Source of the DNA: RGIG1959 sp964564305
Lineage (GTDB): Bacteria > Bacillota > Clostridia > Oscillospirales > Acutalibacteraceae
NCBI GenBank assembly: GCA_964564305.1
Contig: CAZMAM010000007.1
Coordinates: 1 to 50,770 of the forward strand
Direction of reading: 5' to 3'
DNA: 50,770 bases
Made by a program: the position numbers and the translations under genes. Below the pieces are notes generated by a model. That model made no database searches and had not been told where the DNA came from. It saw nothing but the letters and a program-made list of their open reading frames with translations. Below, piece after piece: positions 41,886 through 50,721 of this stretch (the first letter of the stretch is position 1; each line of letters opens with the position of its first letter).

Positions 41886-42886
41886 CAGGTGCTCTCCCCC
41901 TCTGAAACGGCGGCGGTAATCTTTTCAATTACTCCGGTTTCAGCAAAATTCGCTGCTACGCGAATCGCGTTTTTTAAACCCTCCGCCTTAGTGTTTCCGT
42001 GCGTTTTTATCATCGGTTTACACACACCCAGTAACGGGGCCCCGCCGTATTCGGCAGTGGACATCTTTTGTTTAAACGCCGCCAGTTGCGGTTTAATCAT
42101 CATTGCCGCGATCTTCGTTTTCAAATTGGAATAGAACATTTGCTTGAGTTGCTGCACCAGCATATCTGCTGTGCCTTCCATCATTTTCAGCAGAACATTG
42201 CCGGCAAAGCCGTCCGCCACAATGACGTCCGCCGCGCCGAACGGCACCTGCCTCGCTTCCACATTGCCGACAAACGAAAGACTGCTCTCCTTCAGAAGAG
42301 CGAAAGTTTCTTTCTGCAGAGCGCCACCCTTGGTATCTTCGGTTCCCACATTGAGCAACCCCACAGTGACGGGCTTTCCTCCCGCCATTACCGCAGACAT
42401 ATAAATGCTGCCCATCTGCGCGAAACGCAGCAACATTTCCGGCCGGCATTCCACATTAGCGCCGGAATCCACTAACATTACCGGGCCCTTAACGGAAGGC
42501 AAAACGGCCGCCAGAGCCGGACGGGACACACCCTTGATTCTTTTGACCAAAAAAGTGCCTCCCATCAGCATGGCTCCGGTATTTCCGGCGGAAACGAAAG
42601 CATCTCCTTTCCCCTCCGCAAGCGCCTTAAGCCCCACCGCCATAGAACTGTTGCGGTGCTCTTTTGTAATGCTGCGCGGATGATCCTCCATAGTAATCAC
42701 ATCGTCACAATCGATGATTTCCATCTGCCGAAGAGTCAGGCCGTCTTCTTTGGCCATTCGGCGAATGGTTTCTTCTTTGCCGGTCAGCAAAATATGATGC
42801 CCGTATTCGTTTACCGCCGCCTCGGCTCCGCGCAAAATCTCCAACGGAGCGTTGTCTCCGCCAAATGCGTCCACAATGACTTTCAT
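41885..42886 (-). CDS. plsX: Phosphate acyltransferase PlsX
   Basis: A 333-residue PlsX that moves acyl groups from acyl-ACP to phosphate as the first step of phospholipid synthesis in Gram-positive bacteria. Family marks are VDAFGGDNAP at the start, SAGNTGAMLMGG, GVSRPALAAVLP, VDSGANVECRP and DGFAGNVLLKMMEG. ATG 42886 follows GAAGG by 7 bases. In many Firmicutes acpP lies between plsX and rnc; here plsX overlaps rnc by one base and no acpP is found. Confidence 0.96.
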   Translation of the reverse strand: MKVIVDAFGGDNAPLEILRGAEAAVNEYGHHILLTGKEETIRRMAKEDGLTLRQMEIIDCDDVITMEDHPRSITKEHRNSSMAVGLKALAEGKGDAFVSAGNTGAMLMGGTFLVKRIKGVSRPALAAVLPSVKGPVMLVDSGANVECRPEMLLRFAQMGSIYMSAVMAGGKPVTVGLLNVGTEDTKGGALQKETFALLKESSLSFVGNVEARQVPFGAADVIVADGFAGNVLLKMMEGTADMLVQQLKQMFYSNLKTKIAAMMIKPQLAAFKQKMSTAEYGGAPLLGVCKPMIKTHGNTKAEGLKNAIRVAANFAETGVIEKITAAVSEGEST

Positions 42887-42982
42887 ATTCCGGCCTTCTT
42901 TCCCGCTTACAGATTTTTGCACCGTTACATTTCCGCTTTACCCATACGGAAAAACCCGGTTATTTTAAACCACAATTTCAAA

Positions 42983-44317
42983 TCACATCGAACGGTTCAG
43001 CAAAGGATGACCGTTTATCGCCGCTTTCATAGCGGCAATACCCCGCTCGCCCAGCGCCGAATACCGCGCACGTTTGTCACGCACCGGGCAATGAAGCGGG
43101 GGCAAAATACCAAAATTTGCCCCCATCGGCTGAAAATCCGTCCCCCGGTATCCGCTGATATACCGGCACAAAGCGCCTGTCACTGTTTCTGGCGGGGGTA
43201 GAAACGGTTCGGTTTTCAACAGTACAGCCGCCGCGTTGATGCCCGCAATAATACCGGACACCGCCGATTCCATATACCCCTCCACGCCGGTGATCTGCCC
43301 GGCAAAAAACACCAGCGGATCGGTTTTCATTTGAAAAGTTGCTTTCAACAGACGCGGAGAATGGAGATACGTGTTGCGGTGCATTACGCCGTAACGGACA
43401 TATTCGGCATTTTGCAGCGCCGGAACCATACCGAATACACGACGCTGTTCGGAGAAAGCCAAACGCGTCTGAAACCCCACCAAATTGCGCAGCGATCCAC
43501 CGGCATCCTCCGCGCGAAGTTGAACCACCGCCCACGGGCGGCGCCCGGTCGCCGGATCGGTTAAACCGACCGGTTTCATAGGGCCAAACCGAATCGCATC
43601 CTCTCCCCGGGAAGCCAGCGTTTCAATCGGCATACATCCCTCATATACGCAAAAGTCCGCATCACATCCGTGTACCGGCGCGCACCGAGCCGAAACGAGT
43701 TCCCGATAAAACGCCTCGTACTCCTCCCGAGACAGGGGACAGTTGAGATAATCGCTCTGCCCGCCTTTTCCGTAACGGGAAGCGAAAAACGCATGGGACA
43801 TATCCACACTTTCAGCAGTAACAATCGGTGCAACCGCATCAAAAAAGAACAGTTCTTCCCCAACCAACGGCCGCAGATATTCCGCAAAAGCATCGGAGGT
43901 GAGCGGCCCCGTGGCGATAACCGTTACCTGGTGCTCGGGCAAAGATGTCACTTCGTCGCGTATTACCGTAATCAGGGGATGGAGCGAAACGGCCTCGGTC
44001 ATTTTACGCGAAAACCGCACCCGATCCACCGCCAACGCCCCTCCGGAAGGAACGGCGCATTGATCCGACGTTTTCAGACAAAGCGACCGCAAAAGACGCA
44101 TTTCCTCTTTTAGCAAGCCCGCCGCGCTATCCTGCCGGAGAGCTTTGAAGGAATTGGAACAAACCAGTTCCGCCAAATCCGCGTTTTTGTGCGCGGGAGA
44201 AAATTTCATCGGTTTCATTTCATACAGCGTAACCCGAATACCGAAAGAGGCTAACGCAAATGCCGCTTCGCAGCCGGCGAGTCCGCCACCGATTATGACC
44301 GCCGAGGGAAAACTCAT
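42983..44317 (-). CDS. trmFO: Methylenetetrahydrofolate-tRNA (uracil-5)-methyltransferase
   Basis: A 444-residue FAD enzyme that makes m5U54 in tRNA using methylene-THF. The FAD loop is VIIGGGLAGCEAAFALA; then FSPAHKNADLAELVCSNSFKA with the reactive Cys, and the later MPIETLASRGEDAIRFGPMKPVGL. The C-terminus has GQITGVEGYMESAVSG. ATG 44317 overlaps the topA stop by 4 bases (ATGA), so the two are coupled. The length equals the family norm. Confidence 0.95.
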   Translation of the reverse strand: MSFPSAVIIGGGLAGCEAAFALASFGIRVTLYEMKPMKFSPAHKNADLAELVCSNSFKALRQDSAAGLLKEEMRLLRSLCLKTSDQCAVPSGGALAVDRVRFSRKMTEAVSLHPLITVIRDEVTSLPEHQVTVIATGPLTSDAFAEYLRPLVGEELFFFDAVAPIVTAESVDMSHAFFASRYGKGGQSDYLNCPLSREEYEAFYRELVSARCAPVHGCDADFCVYEGCMPIETLASRGEDAIRFGPMKPVGLTDPATGRRPWAVVQLRAEDAGGSLRNLVGFQTRLAFSEQRRVFGMVPALQNAEYVRYGVMHRNTYLHSPRLLKATFQMKTDPLVFFAGQITGVEGYMESAVSGIIAGINAAAVLLKTEPFLPPPETVTGALCRYISGYRGTDFQPMGANFGILPPLHCPVRDKRARYSALGERGIAAMKAAINGHPLLNRSM

Positions 44318-46404
44318 TTGCCGTCCCCCCGGTAACCGCATGCGTCCGACAAGCAGGCATATCCAGCGCCCTTTCCTTTTTGCCGGAACAGGGTTTTTCC
44401 ACAGAGCGGACAGATTTTTGCGGTCGGTTCCAGCCATGTAACAAAATCACAGTCGGGATAATTCTGGCAACCGTAGAATTTGCGCCCCCGTTTGCTCTTT
44501 TTTATCACAATGGCCCCGGAGCATTTCGGACAGGTACCCTTGGCAAATTCCACAAACGGTTTGGTATTTTTGCATTCGGGATATCCCGGGCATGCCAGAA
44601 ATTTGCCGTATTTCCCGGTTTTAATCACCATTTTCCGCCCGCAAAGTTCGCAAACCACATCGCTTTCTTCGTCCGGAACCCGAATCCTTTCCCCGGAAAG
44701 CGACTGATCCGCTTTCTCGAGCGTCTGGGAAAAATCCTTATAAAAAGCAGAAAGTTCCTCCACCCAATCCGTTTTTCCACTCTCTACCTCATCGAGCCCT
44801 TCCTCCATCTGCGCGGTGAAAGCAATGTCCACAATTTGCGGAAAATATTCCTTCATCAGCTGTGTGGTGACTTCACCCAACGCAGTCGGCTTGAGCGCCT
44901 TGCCGTCCCGTTCCACATATCCGCGCGTCAGAATGGTGTTGACGGTCGGAGCGTAGGTAGACGGTCTGCCGATGCCCTTTTCTTCGAACGCCTTCACTAA
45001 GGTAGCCTCCGTATACCGCGCGGGGGGCTGCGTAAAATGCTGATTGGCCGCGCTGTCGCAAAGCCGCAGCATATCGCCTTCCCGAAGTGGGGGAAGAACG
45101 GTATTTGCCTCGTCCTCTTCCTCTTTGGTTCCTCCGTCTTTGGCCTCGGAATACACCGCCGTGTAACCGTCAAATTTTATGGAATATCCGGATGCCCTAA
45201 AAAGATACTCCCCCGCACGAATATCCGCCTGAACGGTATCCTGTTCGCAGGGAGCCATCAGGCTGGCGATAAAACGCGCCCAAATTAAACGATACAGCTT
45301 GTACTGATCGGAACTGAGAGACGGTTTCACCCGCTCGGGCGTGAGGTAAGGGTCTGTAGGGCGAATCGCCTCGTGTGCATCCTGAGCATTCGCGCGGCTT
45401 TTGTAATAACGGGGCTTTTCCGGAAGATATTTTTTCCCGAATTTTTCTTTAATGTACGCATTGCCCGCATCCCGCGCCTCTTGGGAAATGCGCAGAGAAT
45501 CGGTGCGCATATAAGTAATCAGCCCCGTAGCGCCGATACCGCTGATCTCCACGCCCTCATAAAGCTGCTGCGCAGTCTGCATGGTACGCTTGGCGGTAAA
45601 CCCCAGCCGGCGGTTAGCGTCCTGCTGCAAAGTAGAAGTAATAAACGGCGGGGCAGGCTGAAGACGGCGAGTACCCCGCTTAATCTTTTCCACAACAAAC
45701 GATGCTTCCCGAACAGCGGACAGAATACGCTGCGCCTGCTCGGCGCAGGTGATGGGAAGTTTTCCCTTTTTGCCACCGTAGAATTTTGCGGAAAAAGGCT
45801 TAGAATCCTCGTGTGCCAACTGAACGTCCACCGTCCAGTATTCCTCGGGCCGAAAGGCACGAATTTCCTCTTCTCTATCCACAAGCATACGCACGGCGGC
45901 GGACTGTACCCGCCCAGCCGAAAGCCCCTTGCGAATCTTTTTCCACAAAAAAGGACTGATTTTATACCCGACGATGCGATCCAAAATACGGCGTGCCTGC
46001 TGGGCGTTGACCAAATTCATATCCAGCGGGCGGGGATCCCGAAGCCCGCGAGTAATGCCGGTTTTGGTGATTTCGTTAAAGGAAATGCGTGCCTTTTCCG
46101 CAGTATCAATGCCCAAAAGGCACGCAAGATGCCAAGATATCGCTTCTCCCTCACGGTCGGGGTCGGTGGCCAGCAAAACATTGTCGCTTTCGGCGGCGGC
46201 TTGTTTTAACTGACGGATAATGGCCGATTTACCGGGTATATCCACATATCTGGGCTGAAAACCGTTTTCGATATCCACACCCAGAAGCGATTTCGGCAAA
46301 TCCCGAATATGTCCCGTAGATGCCATCACACGGTAACCGTTTCCCAAATATTTCTGAATGGTCTTCACTTTGGTCGGCGATTCCACGATAATTAACGTTG
46401 ACAT
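44314..46404 (-). CDS. topA: DNA topoisomerase I
   Basis: A 696-residue type IA topoisomerase that relaxes negative supercoils. The Toprim domain gives Glu8 in IIVESPTK and Asp81/Asp83 in TDPDREGEAISWH; the nucleophile is Tyr298 in TGLITYMRTDS. Three C-terminal zinc ribbons follow, each with four cysteines: CELCGR...CPGYPEC, CPKCSG...CQNYPDC and CPLCGK...CLSDAC. ATG 46404. It precedes trmFO with a 4-base overlap and follows dprA, a conserved order in Firmicutes. Confidence 0.97.
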   Translation of the reverse strand: MSTLIIVESPTKVKTIQKYLGNGYRVMASTGHIRDLPKSLLGVDIENGFQPRYVDIPGKSAIIRQLKQAAAESDNVLLATDPDREGEAISWHLACLLGIDTAEKARISFNEITKTGITRGLRDPRPLDMNLVNAQQARRILDRIVGYKISPFLWKKIRKGLSAGRVQSAAVRMLVDREEEIRAFRPEEYWTVDVQLAHEDSKPFSAKFYGGKKGKLPITCAEQAQRILSAVREASFVVEKIKRGTRRLQPAPPFITSTLQQDANRRLGFTAKRTMQTAQQLYEGVEISGIGATGLITYMRTDSLRISQEARDAGNAYIKEKFGKKYLPEKPRYYKSRANAQDAHEAIRPTDPYLTPERVKPSLSSDQYKLYRLIWARFIASLMAPCEQDTVQADIRAGEYLFRASGYSIKFDGYTAVYSEAKDGGTKEEEDEANTVLPPLREGDMLRLCDSAANQHFTQPPARYTEATLVKAFEEKGIGRPSTYAPTVNTILTRGYVERDGKALKPTALGEVTTQLMKEYFPQIVDIAFTAQMEEGLDEVESGKTDWVEELSAFYKDFSQTLEKADQSLSGERIRVPDEESDVVCELCGRKMVIKTGKYGKFLACPGYPECKNTKPFVEFAKGTCPKCSGAIVIKKSKRGRKFYGCQNYPDCDFVTWLEPTAKICPLCGKTLFRQKGKGAGYACLSDACGYRGDGK

Positions 46405-46418
46405 ATATTTTCCTCACT

Positions 46419-47663
46419 TTATACGCGGGCATACCGCTGACCCGCCTGGCAGGACACAGCGCCGGAAAGCTCCAGTTCGGTAAGAGCAACCAGTACTTTG
46501 GGAAGCGGCATATTTAATGCAGCGGACAGTTCCCCCGAAGTGTGCGGCGCCGTCAGCTGAGCGAAAATATCTTTCGCCGCATCACTGACATCAGCCGGAC
46601 AAACCGCTTGCTTGGCTTCGGGCTCTGCGACAAATTTTTTCGTTTCTCTCTTGGTCGGCAAATCCTTTTTGTTCGATTTCGAAGATGACCGCGCCTGCGG
46701 AATGCCGTTTACCGGCCTTTCGCTGAGTTCATCTACCTGTCGCTGGATCTGCGCCGCTCTTTCGTAATGAATGGCCCGCCCGAACCGTCCGTCAAAACTG
46801 TGCAGGATATCCTCCGCCGATAAGGCCACCTGTGCACCTTCCTGCAAAAGGGCATTGCCGCCCTCACATCCGGGATCACCCACGGCACCGGGCACGGCAA
46901 ATACATCCCGTCCCTGTTCCATTGCCCAGTGAGCGGTAATAAGCGCTCCGCTGCGAAGCGGAGCCTGAGTAACCACCGTTGCTTGCGCGATGCCGCTGAT
47001 CAGCCGATTGCGAACCCGAAAATGAAACGAAAGCGCCTTTTCTCCGGGCGGATACTCCGAAAGGAGCATTCCCCCGGACCGAAGCAGACGCTCCCGCATA
47101 TCGGCGGTTGCCTGAGGATAATCGACATCCAGTCCGCACGCCTGCACACAGATACATACGCCGCCGGCGTCCAATGCGGCAGATACCGCCACGGAATCGA
47201 TTCCGACCGCGCCGCCGCTGATAACCGCAACACCCGCTCCCGCCAGCGCCGCCGCCAACCGCCGCGTGACATAAACACCGTTTTCGGTGACGGAACGCGT
47301 ACCGACCACGGCGGTGATCGGTAACCGATTAAGATCCAGCGGCTTTCCTCTTCCGTATAAAACTAACGGAGGCGCATAGATTCCGCGCAACATTTCCGGA
47401 TATTCGTCATCCGCAGGGGTGAGTATCCATCCCTCTTGAGACAATGCGGCCCGAAGCGTGCGCATCGCGGCATCTAAATCTTTCGCGTGAAGCGCCCCCA
47501 TTTGTTCCGGATGCAAAGACCGTACGATATCCGGGTAGGCGGAAAGCGTTTGCGCCTCATACACCGTTTTGGCGCTCAGATGATGCGCCAAAAACGAGGC
47601 GCTCTGCGGAGCGCCCACACCCAGTGCGGATTGCAGCCAGATCCAGTATACCCGTTCATCCAA
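46419..47663 (-). CDS. dprA: DNA-processing protein DprA
   Basis: A 414-residue DprA/Smf, which loads RecA on incoming single-stranded DNA in transformation. The Rossmann core has TAVVGTRSVTENG, SGGAVGIDSVAVSAALDAGG, LLSEYPPGE, HFRVRNRLISGIA and SGALITAHWAMEQGRDVFAVPG. A linker rich in Lys, Ser and Arg leads to a C-terminal winged helix (about 345-414, DIFAQLTAPHTSGELSAAL). The start is TTG 47663 because AAGGAGG lies 8 bases upstream; the long frame further up overlaps the methyltransferase gene. In the usual motif SGGARGID the Arg is Val here, which may weaken DNA binding. Confidence 0.92.
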   Translation of the reverse strand: MDERVYWIWLQSALGVGAPQSASFLAHHLSAKTVYEAQTLSAYPDIVRSLHPEQMGALHAKDLDAAMRTLRAALSQEGWILTPADDEYPEMLRGIYAPPLVLYGRGKPLDLNRLPITAVVGTRSVTENGVYVTRRLAAALAGAGVAVISGGAVGIDSVAVSAALDAGGVCICVQACGLDVDYPQATADMRERLLRSGGMLLSEYPPGEKALSFHFRVRNRLISGIAQATVVTQAPLRSGALITAHWAMEQGRDVFAVPGAVGDPGCEGGNALLQEGAQVALSAEDILHSFDGRFGRAIHYERAAQIQRQVDELSERPVNGIPQARSSSKSNKKDLPTKRETKKFVAEPEAKQAVCPADVSDAAKDIFAQLTAPHTSGELSAALNMPLPKVLVALTELELSGAVSCQAGQRYARV

Positions 47664-47677
47664 CCCGAACGCCTCCT

Positions 47678-48454
47678 TTATGTTCGGGACAGCTCCCACA
47701 TCAGGATTCCCGCCGCAACCGAAGCGTTCATCGACTGAGCATGTCCTTTCATGGGGATGGTAACCCGCCGGGAGCAGACGGAAATCATGCTGTCGCTTAA
47801 TCCGCTGCCCTCGTTGCCGATCACCGCCAAAGCTCCGCTTGCGGACATTCGGGTAATCGGAGATGCGCCGGTTCCAACCACGCAGGCGAGAGTGGGCATG
47901 ATGCTTCCGATTTGGGCAACACGGGAGACCAAATCCCTGCAAATTTCCAAGGGAAGCCGGAACACGCCGCCCATACTCGCGCGAAGGACCTTCGGGCTGA
48001 ACAAGTCACAGCAATCGTCGGACAAAATCAATCCGTTGATACCCAGCGCCTCCGCAGTGCGTACAGCAGATCCGAGATTGCCCGGATCCCTGACCGCCTC
48101 AAGCGCAAAATAAATTCCGCCGGGATCGATGGTCAATTCGGATAACACCGGGCGTTGCACTAAACAGAAAACGCCTTGCGGATTTTCCGTATCCGAAAGA
48201 TAACGGGCAAGAGACTGTGAAATCGTGCAAACCGTCTGTGCGGCGCTTTGCACGGCCTCCCATTGCTTCGGGTATCGGTGCACAGCCTGTGTTGTAACCA
48301 ATGCCGCTATCGGATAAAAGCCGGAACAGACTGCGTCCGCACAAAGCCTTGCGCCCTCAACGGCCATGCGCCCGCTTTTGCGCCGAGCCTTTCCGCTGTG
48401 GAGAAGCGCGTGTATTTCTTTAATCAGCGGATTCTCTCGGCTTGTGATTTCCAC
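47678..48454 (-). CDS. TrmH/SpoU-family RNA 2-prime-O-methyltransferase
   Basis: A 258-residue methyltransferase with the trefoil knot of the SPOUT class. Motif 1 is LEAVRDPGNLGSAVRTAEALG, motif 2 VIGNEGSGLS and motif 3 IPMKGHAQSMNASVAAGILMWE, which together form the S-adenosylmethionine site. An N-terminal substrate-binding domain begins with ITSRENPLIKEI. It methylates a ribose in rRNA or tRNA; the target is unknown. GTG 48454 has AAAAGGAG 8 bases before it and is preferred to ATG 48478, which lies within the previous gap close to the rplT terminator. Confidence 0.9.
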   Translation of the reverse strand: MEITSRENPLIKEIHALLHSGKARRKSGRMAVEGARLCADAVCSGFYPIAALVTTQAVHRYPKQWEAVQSAAQTVCTISQSLARYLSDTENPQGVFCLVQRPVLSELTIDPGGIYFALEAVRDPGNLGSAVRTAEALGINGLILSDDCCDLFSPKVLRASMGGVFRLPLEICRDLVSRVAQIGSIMPTLACVVGTGASPITRMSASGALAVIGNEGSGLSDSMISVCSRRVTIPMKGHAQSMNASVAAGILMWELSRT

Positions 48455-48488
48455 CTTGCTTGCTCCTTTTGATGTCATACCAAACAAA

Positions 48489-48511
48489 CGCCCGCCGTTA
48501 TCCGGCGGACG
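48489..48511 (-). terminator. Terminator of infC-rpmI-rplT
   Basis: cgcccgccg and cggcggacg form a 9-bp stem (one G-U pair) with loop ttatc; on the minus strand TTTGTTTGG follows. It lies 11 bases past the rplT stop. Confidence 0.8.
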
Positions 48512-48522
48512 CCATGTGCTGG

Positions 48523-48876
48523 TTACAGCGCTGCCTTCGCTTTTTGTGCTAAGGCGGTAAAAGACTGTGGGTCGGCAATGGCCAATTCCGAAAGCATTTT
48601 GCGATTCAGCGTAATGCCGGCCTTTTTCAAACCGTTCATAAAGCTGGAATAATTCATTCCGTTACTTCTGGCGGCAGCGGAAATTCTGGTGATCCATAAA
48701 CGGCGAAAATCGCGCTTTTTTTGGCGGCGGCCAACATACGCATACTGGCCGGATTTCATTACCGCTTCTTTCGCACTCCTGAATAAACGGGATTTTGCGC
48801 CGTAATAACCCTTGGCGAACTTTAAAATTTTCTTTCTTCTTTTTCGCGTCGCAAGGGCGCCTTTCACACGAGCCAT
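48523..48876 (-). CDS. rplT: 50S ribosomal protein L20
   Basis: A 117-residue L20, an early assembly protein of the large subunit with a basic N-terminal arm (ARVKGALATRKRRKKILK) and the globular end with RRLWITRISAAARSNGMNYS. It is the likely repressor of its own operon by acting on the infC leader, as known in Bacillus subtilis. ATG 48876; 25 bases after rpmI. Confidence 0.98.
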   Translation of the reverse strand: MARVKGALATRKRRKKILKFAKGYYGAKSRLFRSAKEAVMKSGQYAYVGRRQKKRDFRRLWITRISAAARSNGMNYSSFMNGLKKAGITLNRKMLSELAIADPQSFTALAQKAKAAL

Positions 48877-48901
48877 GATTTATACCTCCGATTTCTGGGG
48901 T

Positions 48902-49099
48902 TTATTTGTACGGAATGAGCCGCTTCACCTGTGCAACATTGGTTTTGTCCGCAACCGTGACCTTGCGTAGATTTCTTTTGCGCTTAGTCGTTTTTTTGTT
49001 CAGAATGTGCGACTTATACGCGTGAGCGCGCAGCACTTTTCCGTTTTTGCTGAGCTTAAAGCGCTTTTTGGCGCCGCTGTGCGTTTTGATTTTCGGCAT
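48902..49099 (-). CDS. rpmI: 50S ribosomal protein L35
   Basis: A 65-residue basic L35: PKIKTHSGAKKRFKLSKNGK at the start and an end rich in Lys and Arg. Usual position between infC and rplT. ATG 49099 has AAGGAGG before it. Confidence 0.97.
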   Translation of the reverse strand: MPKIKTHSGAKKRFKLSKNGKVLRAHAYKSHILNKKTTKRKRNLRKVTVADKTNVAQVKRLIPYK

Positions 49100-49150
49100 A
49101 GTTCTTCCTCCTTACAGGTAAAATCCAAAAGCAACGACGGATTTCGTCGG

Positions 49151-49669
49151 TTATTTGGCGGGTTTGGGGGCTAAAAACATCAACATTTGACGTCCTTCCA
49201 TTTTAGCGGGTTTTTCAATCACCGCATATTCGGCGATGGCATCGGCAAACCGCGACATTGTTTCGCTGCCCAGTTCCGGATGCCCCATTTGCCTTCCTTT
49301 GAACCGGATGGAAACCTTTACTTTGTCTCCGCCTTCCAAAAACCGAATGGCATGACGCAATTTCGTCTGAAAATCGGCAATATCAATATTCAGCCCCAGA
49401 CGCACTTCCTTAACTTCCACAATTTTCTGATTCTTTCGGGCTTCCTTTTCTTTTTTAGCCTGTTCAAAGCGATATTTCCCGTAATCCATGATACGGCAAA
49501 CCGGAGGATTGGCGCCGGGGGCAATTTTCACCAAATCCAATTCCAAATCGTCGGCTAATTTCTGCGCTTCTCTGGCAGACATAATCCCCAACTGATTGCC
49601 GTCCACTCCGATGACCCGCACCTCGGCGTCGCGGATTTGTTCGTTTATTTGCGTTTCTTTCGTCGCGAT
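49151..49669 (-). CDS. infC: Translation initiation factor IF-3 (probable AUC start)
   Basis: A 172-residue IF3 that keeps ribosomal subunits apart and checks start codons. The N domain has QINEQIRDAEVRVIGVDGNQLG, then a basic linker and the C domain with GLNIDIADFQTKLRHAIRFLEGG and IRFKGRQMGH. No ATG or GTG is usable at the N-terminus: the in-frame codon correctly spaced (9 bases) from GGAGGT is ATC at 49669. IF3 genes often start with a rare AUU or AUC codon, which allows IF3 to limit its own translation. An in-frame TTG lies upstream of the ribosome site and is not credible. Confidence 0.9.
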   Translation of the reverse strand: MATKETQINEQIRDAEVRVIGVDGNQLGIMSAREAQKLADDLELDLVKIAPGANPPVCRIMDYGKYRFEQAKKEKEARKNQKIVEVKEVRLGLNIDIADFQTKLRHAIRFLEGGDKVKVSIRFKGRQMGHPELGSETMSRFADAIAEYAVIEKPAKMEGRQMLMFLAPKPAK

Positions 49670-49695
49670 GAGAATACACCTCCACAAAACAAAAA

Positions 49696-49709
49696 GCGGG
49701 GTTCCCCGC
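49696..49709 (-). terminator. Leader terminator before infC (L20-type attenuator)
   Basis: On the minus strand GCGGGGAACCCCGC folds into a hairpin and is followed by TTTTTGTTTT, right before the infC ribosome site. With a promoter about 125 bases upstream, this is the layout of the L20-controlled attenuator of infC operons in Firmicutes. A further stem (CCTTCC...GGAAGG, near 49776-49800) lies in the leader. Confidence 0.7.
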
Positions 49710-49834
49710 CTGTTATCCTTTGATCCTAATCCCGCCGATGAAATGAACAGCAAGATAAAAAGGAAACGGTATTGACCTTCCCGAAACAAGATTCGGAAGG
49801 TGAAAGCGGAGCGCTTTTCTTTATTGACGCATTC

Positions 49835-49863
49835 AATATACACCTTTTCTGTTCGGCTGTCAA
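49835..49863 (-). promoter_or_regulatory. Promoter of infC-rpmI-rplT
   Basis: On the minus strand TTGACA (49858-49863) and TATATT (49835-49840) are 17 bases apart. Transcription should begin near 49828, leaving a leader of about 158 bases with the attenuator hairpin. The remaining bases up to the tRNA terminator at 50015 show nothing else. Confidence 0.85.
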
Positions 49864-50014
49864 TCCCTCTGCCCGAAAAAATTCAAGGTTTCATCACCGG
49901 AGCCTTCACACCGGCATATTTGCCAATATCCATGCGGTTCCCTGCAGGGATGTTTCGGCTTTTTTTGGAACATTCGTCTCTCTTTGTTTGCATGACTTTA
50001 ATTTCGGCACAAAA

Positions 50015-50049
50015 AAGAAGCCTGTTCCCGGTAAAGGAACAAGCTTCTT
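50015..50049 (-). terminator. Terminator of the tRNA-Arg gene
   Basis: aagaagcctgttccc and ggaacaagcttctt pair over about 14 bases around a short loop; on the minus strand TTTTTTGTG follows. It begins directly after the tRNA CCA end. Confidence 0.85.
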
Positions 50050-50050
50050 A

Positions 50051-50127
50051 TGGCGCGCTCGAAGGGATTCGAACCCCCGACCTTTTGATTCGTAGTCAAA
50101 CACTCTATCCAGCTGAGCTACGAGCGC
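50051..50127 (-). tRNA. tRNA-Arg (anticodon ACG)
   Basis: A full cloverleaf of 77 bases including an encoded CCA. Acceptor GCGCTCG pairs with CGAGCGC; the D arm has GCTCAGCTGGATAGAG; the anticodon stem TTTGA/TCAAA encloses CTACGAA with anticodon ACG; the T loop is TTCGAAT. ACG, read as ICG, decodes CGU, CGC and CGA. Confidence 0.96.
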
Positions 50128-50153
50128 CCGCAGCAATTTTGACGACTGCCTGT

Positions 50154-50182
50154 ATTATATCCAAGTCAAAACGATTTGTCAA
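50154..50182 (-). promoter_or_regulatory. Promoter of tRNA-Arg
   Basis: On the minus strand TTGACA (50177-50182) and TATAAT (50154-50159) are separated by 17 bases, the full consensus. Transcription begins about 20 bases before the tRNA. Confidence 0.9.
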
Positions 50183-50304
50183 GGGTTTAACAGAAAAGAA
50201 AATGACGGGAATTGTGTATTTCTCAATGATGTGAAACAGAAAAAAAGAATTGACAGGTTTGCGCCGGGTATGGTACCTGACTTTCAGAGTTAAGAAAAAA
50301 AATA

Positions 50305-50339
50305 GTGCTAAGCCAAGGCTAAAACCTGTGGCTTAGCAC
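50305..50339 (-). terminator. Hairpin at the end of the transposase fragment
   Basis: gtgctaagcca and tggcttagcac form a perfect 11-bp stem, with TATTTTTTTTCTT following on the minus strand. The TAG stop of the transposase frame (50308-50310) lies in the stem. A second palindrome (aaaccccaaa/tttggggttt, 50351-50382) stands just before it. Confidence 0.75.
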
Positions 50340-50721
50340 AGCCTGTCCAAAAACCCCAAATTTCAAGCGAGGTTTGGGGTTTTGTATATAATTTTTTGGG
50401 AAACAAGTAAAAACAAGCAAATGCAACAAACGGGTGGGATCTTTTCCACCTATGAATGGCATATTTTTTGAGGTTCATCGCTGCAAATTTAAGCCTAACC
50501 CATTTCGTTACTTGGGATAAGCCTCGGTATGGCGTATATCGCATCGCATATTTCTCTTTTGCGTCTGCGAATACCCGTTCAATTGTTTCTTTCCGTCGGT
50601 CATACAGCTCTTTGTATTGCGGTGTATGCCGTATATCCTCTACTGTTTCAAGGTAATCTGACCACAGATGCTTAGTAACGGTCTTCTCGCAGTTTCGGTT
50701 TTCGGTGCATAAATGTGGATC
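50308..50721 (-). pseudogene. C-terminal fragment of an IS1182-like transposase
   Basis: From 50721 down, the frame reads LCTENRNCEKTVTKHLW, YLETVEDIRHTPQYKELYDR, KETIERVFADAKEKYAMRY and TPYRGLSQVTKWVRLKF, then AAMNLKKYAIHRWKR. The ERVFADAKEK...MRYT.YRGL block with a following NLKK is the end of the DDE transposase in IS1182-type elements. About 138 codons remain of a protein normally near 450-550, so the N-terminal part is missing. The break lies at about 50722 where different sequence begins. It lies next to a tRNA gene with its own promoter and is not a working gene. Confidence 0.8.
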
